A stretch of DNA of 64,000 nt, taken from positions 4,737-68,736 of the forward strand of contig CAWCPZ010000002.1 in assembly GCA_963797635.1 (NCBI GenBank), given 5' to 3'. A model generated the notes under the pieces. That model was not told the origin of the DNA. It ran no database searches and saw only the letters and a program-made list of their open reading frames with translations. The position numbers and the translations under genes are program-made. Each line of letters starts with the position of its first letter. Position 1 is the stretch's first letter. The stretch is from JAOUEA01 sp963797635. Lineage in GTDB: Bacteria; Actinomycetota; UBA4738; HRBIN12. Positions 8,072 to 18,373 of the stretch are shown here, in pieces.

Positions 8072-10201
8072 ATGGTGATGGAACGCGAGGAAGGACAGAC
8101 GGCGGACGCCGTCGCGTCCCGGCTCGCCACCCTGATCGAGCCCGGTTCCCTCCTGGAGGCCACCCCGGAATGCCTGGTGGTGGCCCATGCGGACGGTCGC
8201 ATCCTGTTCGCGAACCATCGTGTGGAACAGCTCACCGGATTCGACCGCACCGATCTGGTGGGTCAGTCGGTGGAGTTGCTGATCGCCACCGACATCCTCG
8301 AGCTGGTCCCCGGGACGCGGCTGGAGACGATCTGCCGCACGAACGACCTCGGCGAGATCCCCGTGGAGATCCATCTGGGGACGATCGAGGGTCCGGAGCG
8401 GTTGCTCGTGGTCTCCCTCCGCGACGTGTCGGATCTGAAGGCCGGACGCGAGGCGCAGTTCGAGGCCGAGGCGAAGTACCGGGCACTGGTCGAGCAGATC
8501 CCGGCGGTCGTCTACCTGGACCCGGTCGACGAGAACTCGGACTCGATCTACGTGAGTCCGCAGGTGGTGACGCTGCTCGGGATCGACCAGGACGAGTGGC
8601 TGACCGATCCGTACTGCTGGCGCAGGCACGTCCATCCCGAGGACCTCGACCGAGCCTGGGAGGAGTACGAGGACGCCTACAACAACCACACCACCCTCAT
8701 CCACGAGTACCGCATGGTGCACGAGGACGGTTCGATCCGATGGGTGTTGGAACAGGCCTATCCGATCAACGACGAGCACGGGAACCCGTGGCTCATCCAA
8801 GGCGTGATCTTCGACATCAGCGCCCGGAAGGCCGCCGAGGAACAGGTCGCGTTCCTGGCCTACCACGACAAGCTCACCGGCCTGCCGAACCGCGCGCTGT
8901 TCGAGGAGATGCTCGAGAGCGCCATCACGCGAGCTCGCCGGCACGACCTCGGTGTGGGCGTCCTGTTCCTGGACCTGGACAACTTCAAGCTCGTGAACGA
9001 CTCGCTGGGCCACCACGCCGGCGACGTCCTGCTGGCCCAGCTCGGCGAACGCCTGAAGGGCTGCACGCGCGAGACCGACATGGTGGCTCGCCAGGGAGGC
9101 GACGAATTCCTGCTCCTGCTCTCGGACCTGGAGCGTGGCGCCGGCCCGATCCCCGGAACCGAAGCGGCGTTGATCGTGGCCGAATCCGTGGCCGAGCGCG
9201 TGCACGAAGCGCTGCAGGAGCCGTTCAACCTGAACGGCACGGAGTTCATCGCCAGCGGCTCGGTGGGGATCTCGCTGTTCCCGCAGGACGCCCTCGACGC
9301 CGCGACCTTGCTGAAGAACGCCGACGCCGCGATGTACCAGTCCAAGAAGCAGGATCCGGGCGGCTACGTGATCTACGCCACCAGCGGCGAAGACCCGATG
9401 AAGAAGCTCTCGATGACCACGCGCCTTCGCCGTGCCGTGGAGCAGGAGAACTGGATCCTGCACTACCAGCCGGTCGTGAACCTTCTCGACGGCTCGGTGG
9501 AAGGGGTGGAGGCGCTCGTTCGCTGGCAGGACCCGAACGGCGGCATCGTGCCGCCCGGGGAGTTCATCCCGCTCGCGGAGGAGCTCGGCCTGATCGAGGC
9601 GATCGGCGACTGGGTGATCGACGCGATGGCGGCCCAGCAACGGGCCTGGGCCGCGGACGGCCTCGACCTCACGGTCGGGTTCAACCTGTCGCCGAGGCAG
9701 CTGTGGTCGGCGCACCTGGCCGAGAAGGTCCTGGCCAAGCTGCGTGGGGCCGACGTCGACCCCGAGCGGGTCGTGGTGGAGATCACCGAGTCCACCGCCA
9801 TGGCCGACCCCGATCGCACCCAGAAGATCCTCAACGAACTGCACGCCTGGGGTCTGACCCTGGCGATCGACGACTTCGGGACCGGGTACTCGTCGCTGGC
9901 TCGCCTCAAGCACCTGCCGGTCGACATCCTCAAGATCGACCGCTCGTTCGTCCGGGACGTGCACCTCGACCCCGGCCTCGCATCCATGGTCCAGGCGATG
10001 ATCCAGCTGGCCGGCGGCCTGGGGATGACCCCGCTCGCCGAAGGGATCGAGACCGCGGGCGAACTCGCGTTCCTCCAGGAGGCGGGATGCCCCTCGGGCC
10101 AGGGCTTCTACTTCGCCCGCCCGGTGCCCGCCGACGAGATCCCCGATCTGGTGACGCGCGAGGGCGGGCTCATCCCTCCGGGCTTCGCCTCCGATCGCTG
10201 A
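8072..10201 (+). CDS. PAS-PAS-GGDEF-EAL cyclic-di-GMP turnover protein
   Basis: 709 residues with no membrane helix, so cytosolic. Order: PAS near 20-130, PAS/PAC near 135-260, GGDEF near 265-430, EAL near 450-700. The diguanylate cyclase active site RQGGDEF is intact. An inhibitory I-site RETD sits five residues before it. The phosphodiesterase motifs EALVRW, NLSPRQL, DDFGTGYSS and EGIE are all present. By motif both activities could be real. The start is ATG 8072 with GGAGGG five bases upstream. The PAS domains should sense a signal not evident here. A type IV pilin gene lies in the same window, a common c-di-GMP output, but any link is conjecture. Confidence 0.93.
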   Translation: MVMEREEGQTADAVASRLATLIEPGSLLEATPECLVVAHADGRILFANHRVEQLTGFDRTDLVGQSVELLIATDILELVPGTRLETICRTNDLGEIPVEIHLGTIEGPERLLVVSLRDVSDLKAGREAQFEAEAKYRALVEQIPAVVYLDPVDENSDSIYVSPQVVTLLGIDQDEWLTDPYCWRRHVHPEDLDRAWEEYEDAYNNHTTLIHEYRMVHEDGSIRWVLEQAYPINDEHGNPWLIQGVIFDISARKAAEEQVAFLAYHDKLTGLPNRALFEEMLESAITRARRHDLGVGVLFLDLDNFKLVNDSLGHHAGDVLLAQLGERLKGCTRETDMVARQGGDEFLLLLSDLERGAGPIPGTEAALIVAESVAERVHEALQEPFNLNGTEFIASGSVGISLFPQDALDAATLLKNADAAMYQSKKQDPGGYVIYATSGEDPMKKLSMTTRLRRAVEQENWILHYQPVVNLLDGSVEGVEALVRWQDPNGGIVPPGEFIPLAEELGLIEAIGDWVIDAMAAQQRAWAADGLDLTVGFNLSPRQLWSAHLAEKVLAKLRGADVDPERVVVEITESTAMADPDRTQKILNELHAWGLTLAIDDFGTGYSSLARLKHLPVDILKIDRSFVRDVHLDPGLASMVQAMIQLAGGLGMTPLAEGIETAGELAFLQEAGCPSGQGFYFARPVPADEIPDLVTREGGLIPPGFASDR

Positions 10202-10205
10202 TCCC

Positions 10206-10865
10206 GTGGGGAGCGATCGGGACTGGGGCCGCAGAACGATCCACGGCCCCTACGGGCGCATCGTCTGGGCTTCGGGTCCCGCCGGTCCGCCCGACCCCTC
10301 CCCGGTCGCTCGCGGACATCATTGGTGCCTGATCGTGGGGTACCTCGCGAGTCCGCCGACCGCGCCCGACGGCGCGGTTCCGGCTACGGGCTCACCGACG
10401 GGTCAACCCGACGACGGGTTCTCGAGCGCCACGCTGAGTGAGTCCGGTGGGTGCTACTTCGTCCGGGGCTTCGGGTGCTCCCGACTGGTCCCACCCGTCC
10501 GGCTGCGGCGCGCCGACGGCGATCTCGGCCATATCGTGATGTCCCATCGGTTGCGGCACGGCCACGGTGTCGCTGTGGGCGACATCGACGGGCGCAACGG
10601 GCAGGACATCTTGGTCGTGCAGGGATGCGTCGGGAACGAGAACGAGCCGGACATGCTGTTCCTGAACGATGGAAGCGGTCGGTCCTGGCATCGGCTGACC
10701 CTGGCACGAGGCGTGCCGGGCTGCGGTGATGTGGCGGCGTCGCTCGACTTCGATCGCGACGGGAAGGACGATTTCGTCGTGCTGAACGGAGGCGGGTCGA
10801 ACGGGAGGCTGGATCTCCCCGGGCCCGACCAGCTGCTCACGATGGGGACGTGGCCCGCGACCTGA
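10206..10865 (+). CDS. FG-GAP/VCBS-repeat-like protein, possibly N-terminally incomplete
   Basis: Up to 219 residues. The C-terminal half has two calcium-binding-like repeats, VGDIDGRNGQDILVV and DFDRDGKDDFVVLNGG, typical of FG-GAP/VCBS beta-propeller proteins found outside the cell. The N-terminal 80 residues are Pro/Gly-rich and contain no clean signal peptide. The real start may be later, or a frame break may hide the signal. It follows the GGDEF-EAL gene by four bases on the same strand. Confidence 0.5.
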   Translation: MGSDRDWGRRTIHGPYGRIVWASGPAGPPDPSPVARGHHWCLIVGYLASPPTAPDGAVPATGSPTGQPDDGFSSATLSESGGCYFVRGFGCSRLVPPVRLRRADGDLGHIVMSHRLRHGHGVAVGDIDGRNGQDILVVQGCVGNENEPDMLFLNDGSGRSWHRLTLARGVPGCGDVAASLDFDRDGKDDFVVLNGGGSNGRLDLPGPDQLLTMGTWPAT

Positions 10866-10908
10866 CCGCCGGCCCTCGACCCTTCGTTACCATCTACCGC
10901 CATGGGCC

Positions 10909-13365
10909 ATGACCAGGCGCTACGACGCATCTGAGATCGAACCGAAGTGGCAACAGGTGTGGGCCGACGAGGGCCTGTACCGGGCCTCCGAGGACCCCGA
11001 CGATCCCCGTCCCCGGTTCTACGCGCTCGACATGTTCCCGTATCCCTCGGGTGACCTGCACATGGGCCATGCCGAGGCGTTCAGCGGCGGCGACGCGGTG
11101 GCCCGCTACCAATCGATGCGCGGCTACAACGTGCTGCATCCGATCGGCTGGGACGCGTTCGGCCTGCCCGCGGAGAACGCGGCCATCAAGCGTGGCGTTC
11201 CTCCGAAGGAGTGGACCTACGCCAACATCGAGCAGCAGGCGGCCTCGTTCCAGCGCATGGGCATGTCGTTCGATTGGAGCCGGCGCCTCAACACGTGCGA
11301 TCCCTCCTACTACCGCTGGACCCAGTGGCTGTTCACGCGGTTCTTCGCCAAGGGCCTGGCCTACCGGAAGAACTCGCCGGTCAACTGGTGTCCGCACGAC
11401 CACACGGTGCTGGCGAACGAACAGGTGATCCAGGGGGCGTGCGAGCGCTGCGGCACGATGGTGGAGCGCCGCGACCTGACGCAGTGGTTCTACAAGGTCA
11501 CCGACTACGCCCAGCGGCTGCTGGACGACATGGACGACCTGATCGACTGGCCCGAGCGCGTCATCACGATGCAGCGCAACTGGATCGGGCGCAGCGAAGG
11601 CGCGCGTGTGACCTTCACGATCGCCGAGACGGGCGAGGACATCGAGGTCTACACCACGCGCCCCGACACCCTGTGGGGCGTCACGTTCTTCGTGTTCGCG
11701 GTCGACCATCCGGCGGTGGAGCGCCTGGCCGAGCTGGGCGGCACCGCCGATCAGGTGGCGCCGCTGCGCGAACAGGCCCGGACCACCTCGCTGGTGGATC
11801 GCGAGGCCGCCGACACCAAGGACGGCGTGTTCCTGGGGGTCCACGCCGTGAACCCGGTGAACGGCGAGCGGATCCCGGTGTACGCCGCGCCCTACGTGCT
11901 GATGGAGTACGGGACCGGCGCGATCATGGCGGTGCCGGCCCACGACCAACGCGACTTCGAGTTCGCGCGCCAGCACGACCTGCCCGTCACGGTCGTGATC
12001 CAACCCGAGGGCGCCGAGCCGATCGACCCCGCCGCGATGACCGAAGCGCTGCCGCACGACGGGCTCATGGTCAACAGCGGTCCGTTCGACGGGGAACCCT
12101 CGCCGGCCTCGATCGCCAAGGTGATCGCCTGGCTGGAGGCCGAAGGCAAGGGGCACGCCGAGGTGAACTTCCGGCTGCGCGACTGGTTGCTCAGCCGCCA
12201 GCGGTTCTGGGGCGCGCCGATCCCGATCATCCACTGCCCCACGTGCGGCGAGGTCGCGGTGCCCGACGACCAACTGCCCGTCCTGCTCCCGGATGACGCC
12301 GACTTCACGCTGGGCGGGGAGTCGCCCCTGTCGCGTCATCCCACGTGGAAGCACGTGCCGTGTCCGAACTGCGGCGGCGAGGCCGAGCGCGACACCGACA
12401 CGATGGACACGTTCGTGGATTCGAGTTGGTACTACTACCGGTACTGCTCGCCCGACGCCGAGGACGTGCCGTTCCGGCGCGAGGACGCCGACCGATGGAT
12501 GCCGGTGGGCCAGTACACGGGCGGCGTCGAGCACGCGATCCTGCACCTGCTCTACTCGCGGTTCTTCACCAAGGTGCTCTACGACCTGGACATGGTCGGG
12601 TTCGTCGAACCGTTCCCCAAGCTGATGAACCAGGGCCAGGTGATCTACGCCGGCGGCTCGATGAGCAAGTCCAAGGGCAACATCATCGAGCCCATGCCGC
12701 TGGTCGAACGGTGGGGCGCCGACTCGATGCGGCTCATCATGCTGTTCGCCGGTCCGTTCGAGGACGACATCGACTGGAAGCTGATCTCCGGCGACGATCC
12801 CGACCGCCGGCCGGGCGTGCACTCGTGGCTGGGCCGGGTGTTCTCGGTGGTGGACGACGCGGTGGCGACGGACGCGCCCGAGACGGACGCGTTGGTGCGC
12901 ATCACGCACAAGACCATCAAGGGCGTCACCGACGACATGGAGCGGTTCCGGTTCAACACGGCGATCTCGAAGCTGCAGGTGCTGACCAACGAGATGCGGA
13001 CCGCGCTCGATGCCGGCGCCGGCGCGAGGTCGGCCGCGGAGGCGTTGGCGTTGCTGCTGGCGCCGTTCGCGCCGTATGCCGCCGAGGAACTGTGGCGGAC
13101 CGTGCTGGGACACGAGGCGTCGGTGCACGTGGCGTCGTGGCCGACGTTCGACCCGGCGCTGGTCGCCGACGACGTCGTGACGATGGTGGTGCAGGTGGAC
13201 GGCAAGCTGCGGGACAAGATGCAGGTGGCCGTCGACATCACCGAAGCCGACGCGCTGGCGCTGGCCCACGGGAGCGAGAAGGTGTTCGCGGCGATCGGCG
13301 GCCGGGAGATCGTCAAGACGATCGTCCGCGCGCCCAAGCTCGTGAACTTCGTCACGCGCGGCTGA
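10909..13365 (+). CDS. leuS: leucyl-tRNA synthetase
   Basis: 818 residues, bacterial class I synthetase that attaches leucine to tRNA-Leu. The HIGH-type motif is HMGH near residue 50, and the KMSKS motif is SMSKSKGN near 583. The CP1 editing domain contains TTRPDTLWG and MAVPAHDQRDFEF. Zinc-type Cys pairs (CPTCGE, CPNCGG) lie between them. The reading frame is unbroken over 2.4 kb. A TACCAT hexamer at 10888-10893 precedes the ATG by 15 bases. comEA-comEC follow on the same strand, as in several actinobacteria. Confidence 0.97.
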   Translation: MTRRYDASEIEPKWQQVWADEGLYRASEDPDDPRPRFYALDMFPYPSGDLHMGHAEAFSGGDAVARYQSMRGYNVLHPIGWDAFGLPAENAAIKRGVPPKEWTYANIEQQAASFQRMGMSFDWSRRLNTCDPSYYRWTQWLFTRFFAKGLAYRKNSPVNWCPHDHTVLANEQVIQGACERCGTMVERRDLTQWFYKVTDYAQRLLDDMDDLIDWPERVITMQRNWIGRSEGARVTFTIAETGEDIEVYTTRPDTLWGVTFFVFAVDHPAVERLAELGGTADQVAPLREQARTTSLVDREAADTKDGVFLGVHAVNPVNGERIPVYAAPYVLMEYGTGAIMAVPAHDQRDFEFARQHDLPVTVVIQPEGAEPIDPAAMTEALPHDGLMVNSGPFDGEPSPASIAKVIAWLEAEGKGHAEVNFRLRDWLLSRQRFWGAPIPIIHCPTCGEVAVPDDQLPVLLPDDADFTLGGESPLSRHPTWKHVPCPNCGGEAERDTDTMDTFVDSSWYYYRYCSPDAEDVPFRREDADRWMPVGQYTGGVEHAILHLLYSRFFTKVLYDLDMVGFVEPFPKLMNQGQVIYAGGSMSKSKGNIIEPMPLVERWGADSMRLIMLFAGPFEDDIDWKLISGDDPDRRPGVHSWLGRVFSVVDDAVATDAPETDALVRITHKTIKGVTDDMERFRFNTAISKLQVLTNEMRTALDAGAGARSAAEALALLLAPFAPYAAEELWRTVLGHEASVHVASWPTFDPALVADDVVTMVVQVDGKLRDKMQVAVDITEADALALAHGSEKVFAAIGGREIVKTIVRAPKLVNFVTRG

Positions 13366-13414
13366 GCTCCTCGCGGGCGTGACGCCCGTCACGGCGTGGG
13401 GTGAGCCACCGCCA

Positions 13415-13420
13415 TAGCGT
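13415..13420 (+). promoter_or_regulatory. -10 hexamer TAGCGT, leaderless
   Basis: TAGCGT ends exactly six bases before the ATG of comEA at 13427. Confidence 0.5.
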
Positions 13421-13426
13421 CGGCCC

Positions 13427-14060
13427 ATGAGCATCAAGGAACGTCTCGACACCTTGTCCCGTGGCGAGCTGGCCGGCCTCATCGCGGTGTTGGTGGTCAC
13501 GCTGGCGGGAGCCGGGCTCTGGTACACACGGTCGCTGCCGAAACCGGTGCAGATCGCCTCGTCGGCCGGGCCCGGTGGTGGCCGGCCAGGTGGCGGGAGC
13601 GGCCACGGCATCGGCCTCCGCCAGCGCCGCGCCGATCATCGTCGATGTCACCGGCTGGGTGCACGACCCGGGGGTCTACGAGTTCGTCACCGGCGACCGG
13701 GTGATCGATGCCGTCGAACGTGCGGGCGGCGCCAAGCCGGGCGCCGACCTGTCCATCCTGAACCTGGCGGCGCCGCTCACCGACGGCACCCAGGTCGTGG
13801 TCTCGAAGGAAGGGGCCGCCGGCGCGGTGGGGGCGACCGGTTCGTCGACGGGCGGCACGACCGCCGGCGCCCTCATCAACATCAACACGGCGACGGCCAC
13901 CGAGTTCGAGACGCTCTCGGGCATCGGTGAGGTGCTGGCTGCCGCCATCGTCGACTACCGCACCGAGAACGGCCCGTTCACCTCGGTCGATGAACTCGAG
14001 GACGTGAGTGGGATCGGTCCGTCCACGCTGGACGAGATCCGCGATCAGGTCACCGTGTGA
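13427..14060 (+). CDS. comEA: ComEA DNA-binding protein (one frame break)
   Basis: About 210 residues after removing one extra C near 13572. The N-terminal part has one membrane helix (ELAGLIAVLVVTLAGAGLWY). Then come a linker, an SLBB domain (VDVTGWVHDPGVYEF to LTDGTQVVV) and two C-terminal helix-hairpin-helix motifs (INTATATEFETLSGIG, DELEDVSGIGPSTL). ComEA binds incoming double-stranded DNA at the cell surface during uptake. Its stop overlaps the comEC start by four bases, so the two are coupled. A ComEC-type channel plus a type IV pilin elsewhere in the window suggest possible competence. Confidence 0.88.
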
Positions 14061-16450
14061 ACACGTGGGCGCTGCCCGCGGCGGCGGGGGCGTTCTGGGC
14101 CGGCCTCGTCGCCTGGAGCGCCCACCCGCCGTGGGTTCGCGCCTGGATGGGGTTCGCGGTCGGCATCGCCGCGCTGGTGGCGGCGTGGCTCGCGGCGCCC
14201 ACGCTTCGGTCCGGTCCATCCGACCTGGAGCGCCTCGGGCTCGCGGCCCCGGAGTCGGCCACGCTCGAAGCCGTCGCGGCGCCGCGCCTCGAACGGCGGG
14301 CCGCGGGCACGCCGGTGGCGGTGTTCGCCATGGTCGGTGTCTTCTGCCTCGCGCTGGGATGGGCCGGGGTCCAGGATGCGCGCCTCGCCGGGTCGTTCCT
14401 GGCCTCGCTCGGTCCGGAGCGGGTCACGGTCGCCGGCACCCTGCGCACGGATCCGTCGGTGGGCGGGTTCGGCTGGTCGGCGGTGGTCGACGTCAGCTCG
14501 GTGGAGTGGGACGGGGGCGTGGCCGGTGTCCGCGAATCCGTCTGGGTCAGCGGGAGTGAGGACCTCCCCCGCGGATCGGTGCGCGGCGACCGGGTCCTGC
14601 TCGAAGGCACGCTCCAGGTGCCCGACGATGCCGGGTTCGCGGACGTGCTGCACCACAAAGGCATCGCGGTCTCCATCCAGCTCAGCGAGTACGAGCGGCT
14701 GGGCGGGGCATCGAACCCGTTCGTCCGCGCCACGCAGGTGTTCCGCTCGTTCGTGGGCACCACGATCTCCCGGCTCTTCCCGCCGAAGGAGGCCGGGCTG
14801 CTGTTGGGGCTGGTGCTCGGCGACGACTCCCAGCTCGATCCCGGGCTGGCGCGCGACTTCCACGCGACCGGGCTCGGCCACCTGCTGGTGGTGAGCGGCG
14901 AGAACGTCGCCATGGTCCTGGCGCCCGTGCTGGCGTTCGCCGCATGGGTGGGCCTCACGCGTTGGCCGCGGTTCCTGCTCTCGCTGGGCACGGTGGCGTT
15001 CTTCGTGGTGCTCACCGGCGCCGAGCCCTCGGTGATGCGCGCCGGCGTCATGGCCACCCTCACGCTGGTCGGGGTGCTCATGGGGCGGCCGCGCGCGACC
15101 GCATCCATCCTGGCCGGAGCCGTCCTCGTGCTCCTGGCGCTCGACCCCTGGCTGGTGTGGTCGATCGGGTTCCAGCTCAGCGTCGCGGCGACCGGCGGCA
15201 TGGTGGCGCTGGCGACGCCGCTGGCCGAACGTCTGGCGCGGGTGATGCCCAAGCCGATCGCGCTCGCGGCCGGCACCACCCTGGCGGCGCAGCTCGGCGT
15301 CACCCCGATCCTGTTGTTCCATTTCCACGAGGTGCCCGGCGTGACGATCGTGGCGAACCTCGCGGCGTTCCCCGCCGTGGCGCCGGCGTTGCTCATGGGG
15401 ATCGCGGCCTCGCTCGCGGGGCTGCTCTGGTTCCCGCTCGGCCGGTTCCTCTCGCTCTTCGCGCTGCTGCCGATGCGCTACCTGGAGGTCGTCGCCGATG
15501 CGCTCGCGAAGGCGCCGGTGGCCTACGTCACCAGCCGGGGCGGACCGGTCGTGCTGCTGGTCGGCGCCGGGCTCTTCGTGGTGGTGACGCGATGGCTGCG
15601 CACCGGCAGGCGGCCCTCACGCCGCATGGTGGTCGCCGCGGTCGGGGTGTTCCCGCTCCTCGTGTGGTCGACGGCGATGGGCGTGGGAGCACCCGGCGCG
15701 CTCACCGTGCGGGTCTTCGACGTCGGCCAGGGCGACTCGGCCCTGGTGACCAGTCCCGCAGGGGTCTCGATCCTGATCGACGGCGGCCCCGACGAGGAAC
15801 AGGTCGCCACCGAGCTGGCGGCGCTCGGGGTCAAACGGCTCGATGTCGTGGTGGCGAGCCATCCGCACGCCGATCACATGGTCGGGCTCCCCAACGTCAT
15901 GGCGCGCATCCAGGTGGGACTGGTCCTGGAGCCCGGCTGCGATCAGACCGCCGAGCTGCAGGTCGAGCTCGACCAGGCCATCGCCGATGAAGGCATCCCC
16001 GTCGAGTACCCGCGAACGGGCTCGTCCTACACCGTGGGTGATCTCCGACTCGACATCCTGTCGCCGCACGAGTGCTGGACCGGCACCGAGTCGGACACGA
16101 ACAACGACGCCATCGTGGTGCGGCTGAGCCGCGGCGATGACGTCGTGCTGTTCGCCACCGAGCCCGAGGAACCCGCGCAGGAGTGGCTGCTCGACAGCGG
16201 CCAGTCGCTCGCCGCCGACGTCCTGAAGGTGCCGCATCACGGCGCGGCGACGTCGATCCCCGAGTTCTTCCAGGCCGTGCACGCCACCGTGGCGGTGGTG
16301 AGCGTGGGAGAGAACACGTACGGCCATCCGGTGCCCGCCACCCTCGAGGCGATCGCGGCCACCGGCGCCCAGGTGTGGCGAACCGACGAGCACGGCACCG
16401 TCACGATCACCTTCCAGGCCGGTCAGCCGGTGGTCTCGGGCGAGCGATGA
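14057..16450 (+). CDS. comEC: ComEC/Rec2 DNA-uptake channel
   Basis: 797 residues in one frame. An N-terminal DUF4131-like region with membrane helices (about 5-100) leads to the multi-helix competence domain (about 200-520, for example GLLLGLVLGDDSQLDPGLARDF). A C-terminal metallo-beta-lactamase domain follows (VFDVGQGDSALV, SHPHADHMVGL, VPHHGAAT). ComEC forms the inner-membrane pore for single-stranded DNA, and the C-terminal domain is thought to degrade the other strand. The GTG start overlaps the comEA stop. Metal ligands look complete. Confidence 0.95.
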   Translation: MNTWALPAAAGAFWAGLVAWSAHPPWVRAWMGFAVGIAALVAAWLAAPTLRSGPSDLERLGLAAPESATLEAVAAPRLERRAAGTPVAVFAMVGVFCLALGWAGVQDARLAGSFLASLGPERVTVAGTLRTDPSVGGFGWSAVVDVSSVEWDGGVAGVRESVWVSGSEDLPRGSVRGDRVLLEGTLQVPDDAGFADVLHHKGIAVSIQLSEYERLGGASNPFVRATQVFRSFVGTTISRLFPPKEAGLLLGLVLGDDSQLDPGLARDFHATGLGHLLVVSGENVAMVLAPVLAFAAWVGLTRWPRFLLSLGTVAFFVVLTGAEPSVMRAGVMATLTLVGVLMGRPRATASILAGAVLVLLALDPWLVWSIGFQLSVAATGGMVALATPLAERLARVMPKPIALAAGTTLAAQLGVTPILLFHFHEVPGVTIVANLAAFPAVAPALLMGIAASLAGLLWFPLGRFLSLFALLPMRYLEVVADALAKAPVAYVTSRGGPVVLLVGAGLFVVVTRWLRTGRRPSRRMVVAAVGVFPLLVWSTAMGVGAPGALTVRVFDVGQGDSALVTSPAGVSILIDGGPDEEQVATELAALGVKRLDVVVASHPHADHMVGLPNVMARIQVGLVLEPGCDQTAELQVELDQAIADEGIPVEYPRTGSSYTVGDLRLDILSPHECWTGTESDTNNDAIVVRLSRGDDVVLFATEPEEPAQEWLLDSGQSLAADVLKVPHHGAATSIPEFFQAVHATVAVVSVGENTYGHPVPATLEAIAATGAQVWRTDEHGTVTITFQAGQPVVSGER

Positions 16451-16557
16451 CGGCGACTCGTGGTCCTGTCCGAGGAGGGTCTCGTTCGCGCACCACACCG
16501 GAGGGTTCTGTCCGGGCTGAGCGGATGTGCTGGGGCACGACCGAGCGCCAACACGGA

Positions 16558-16563
16558 TAGGGT
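16558..16563 (+). promoter_or_regulatory. -10 hexamer TAGGGT, leaderless
   Basis: TAGGGT ends six bases before the ATG at 16570 of the serine hydrolase gene. Confidence 0.45.
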
Positions 16564-16569
16564 CGGGCC

Positions 16570-17575
16570 ATGGCGGACCTGCATGACGCGATCGCGGCCG
16601 AGGCAGAACGCACCGCGTTCTCCGGCGTGGTGCGGGTGGACCGAGGAGCGGAGACGCTCGTCGCGCAGGCATTCGGGCTGGCCGACCGCGGCCGCGAGGT
16701 GCCGAATACCGTGGGAACCCGATTCGCGCTCGCGAGTGGCGCGAAGGGCTTCACGGCGCTCGTGGTGATGTCTCTTGTGGAGGACGGCAGCCTCGCGCTC
16801 GACACGACCGCGCGCTCGGTCCTCGGTGACGATCTGCCGCTGATCGATGGCGCTGTCACGGTCGAGCACCTGCTAGCGCATCGATCCGGGATCGGCGACT
16901 ACCTCGACGAGGACACGATGACCGACGTCAAGGCGTACCTGATGCCCGTGCCCGTCCACACCCTCGCGTCGACGGAGGACTACCTCTCGATACTCGACGG
17001 GCACCCGCAGGTGTCGGCGCCCGGCGAGCGGTTCGCCTACAACAACGGAGGCTTCGTCGTGCTCGCGCTGATCGCGGAGCGGGCGAGCGGGGAGCCGTTC
17101 CATCGCCTCGTGGCCGAGCGGGTGTGTGAGCCGGCGGGTGTTGCGTGACACCGGCTACCTGCGATCGGACGAGCTTCCGGGGGATGCGGCCCTCGGCTAC
17201 CTTTGGACCGATCGGCCACGCACGAACGTCTTCCACCTCCCGGTGCGCGGGACAGGCGACGGCGGGATCTACTCGACGGCCGCCGATCTCTCGCGGTTCT
17301 GGGAAGCCCTCTTCGCGGGCCAGATCGTGTCGGTCGATGCCGTCGCCGAGATGGTGCGCCCACGGAGCGATTGGCCGGAGGAGAAACGCCGGTACGGGCT
17401 CGGGTTCCACCTGCACCCGACGACCGATGTCGTATGGCTCGAGGGCTACGACGCGGGGGTCTCGTTCACGAGTACGCACGAGCCCGATCGCCGGATCACG
17501 GCCACGGTGATCTCGAACACGGCCGAGGGCGCGTGGCCGTTCGTCGAGCTGTTCGACCGAGAGCTCGGGATCTAG
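16570..17575 (+). CDS. class C beta-lactamase-fold serine hydrolase (one frame break)
   Basis: About 334 residues after removing one T near 17143, which restores EPAGVRDTGYLRSDEL. The nucleophile motif S-x-x-K is in LASGAKGFTAL, and the Tyr-x-Asn motif is in FAYNNGG. These mark the penicillin-binding/esterase EstB-like fold. There is no signal peptide, so a cytosolic esterase or peptidase is more likely than a true beta-lactamase. It begins a stretch of single accessory genes. The stop is TAG at 17573-17575. Confidence 0.8.
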
Positions 17576-17802
17576 GGTCCGAACACAGCACGGACCACGG
17601 CGATGGTCGGCCCCACCCTCTACGTGGTCCAGGAACGTCCGGCGCGATGCGGTCGAAGGGTTGCGCCAACCGCTCGAGGACGGCCGCGTGGTCGTCACGC
17701 CAGCGATCGGTTCGGTCGAGTTCCCTCTCGGTTCACGCTGTCGCACCACGGCGAGATGTTCGTGGGCCAAGCACCAACGGTACGGACAAGAAACACCGGG
17801 CA

Positions 17803-18237
17803 CTATCGACGTCGCCACGGTCTCCTCATGTGGCGCACAGTACGGTCGATTCGGTTCCGATCCCCTGCCGGCCAGGATCGAGTGATGTCGAGAAAGACGA
17901 TGCGATCGACGGGCCCGGTGATCACACCGATCGTGTCGTTGTCGCGAATGCACACGCCCTTCCCCCAGTCGTGGTCAAGGAGTCGCTCGGCAGAGCTGAT
18001 GCTGAAGAACAGCCTCCCGTCTCGAATCCTCGGGATCCAGTCCGGGTCATCCGACGAGGTGAGGACGACCTCCGCGACCTCGTTGATCGCCGGATCATCC
18101 TCAGTGAGGTCGCGGAGGCTGAGGCGACGCTTCCCATGCCAAAGCCACCGCCTGTCGATCCAATCCCCGAGGGCAGGCTCGTGCACGTATAGGCATCGAT
18201 CCGGGGCGGAGTACATCTCGATCCGCATCGGAGACAT
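17803..18237 (-). CDS. hypothetical protein
   Basis: Up to 144 residues with a natural-looking composition: MRIEMYSAPDRCLYVHEP, a Trp-rich segment (GDWIDRRWLWHGKRRL), then IRDGRLFFSISSAERLL and DNDTIGVITGP. No family recognised, no signal or membrane helix. The last 20 residues are Arg-rich and may lie beyond an unseen frame break. ATG 18237 or ATG 18228 may be the start. The 227 bases between 17576 and 17802 show nothing I can support. Confidence 0.5.
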   Translation of the reverse strand: MSPMRIEMYSAPDRCLYVHEPALGDWIDRRWLWHGKRRLSLRDLTEDDPAINEVAEVVLTSSDDPDWIPRIRDGRLFFSISSAERLLDHDWGKGVCIRDNDTIGVITGPVDRIVFLDITRSWPAGDRNRIDRTVRHMRRPWRRR

Positions 18238-18373
18238 GTTCGCAGCATCGAGTTGTCGTGGTCACCCAATGAATAGTGAGTGAGTCGTCGGTGTACATTC
18301 GCGGACGTTGTCGCACCATGACGGCTACTCGCTCGGGCTGAGCGTTTCGATCGCGGTTCCACCTGAAGGGGCT

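Noticed and set aside
7724..13611. Very long open frames opposite the GGDEF-EAL gene and leuS
   Set aside because: They are Arg/Gly/His/Val-rich mirror frames caused by high GC codon bias, with no domains, and the opposite strand encodes complete known proteins.
16570..17575. True beta-lactamase resistance gene
   Set aside because: There is no signal peptide, and the motifs fit the wider esterase/peptidase family equally well.
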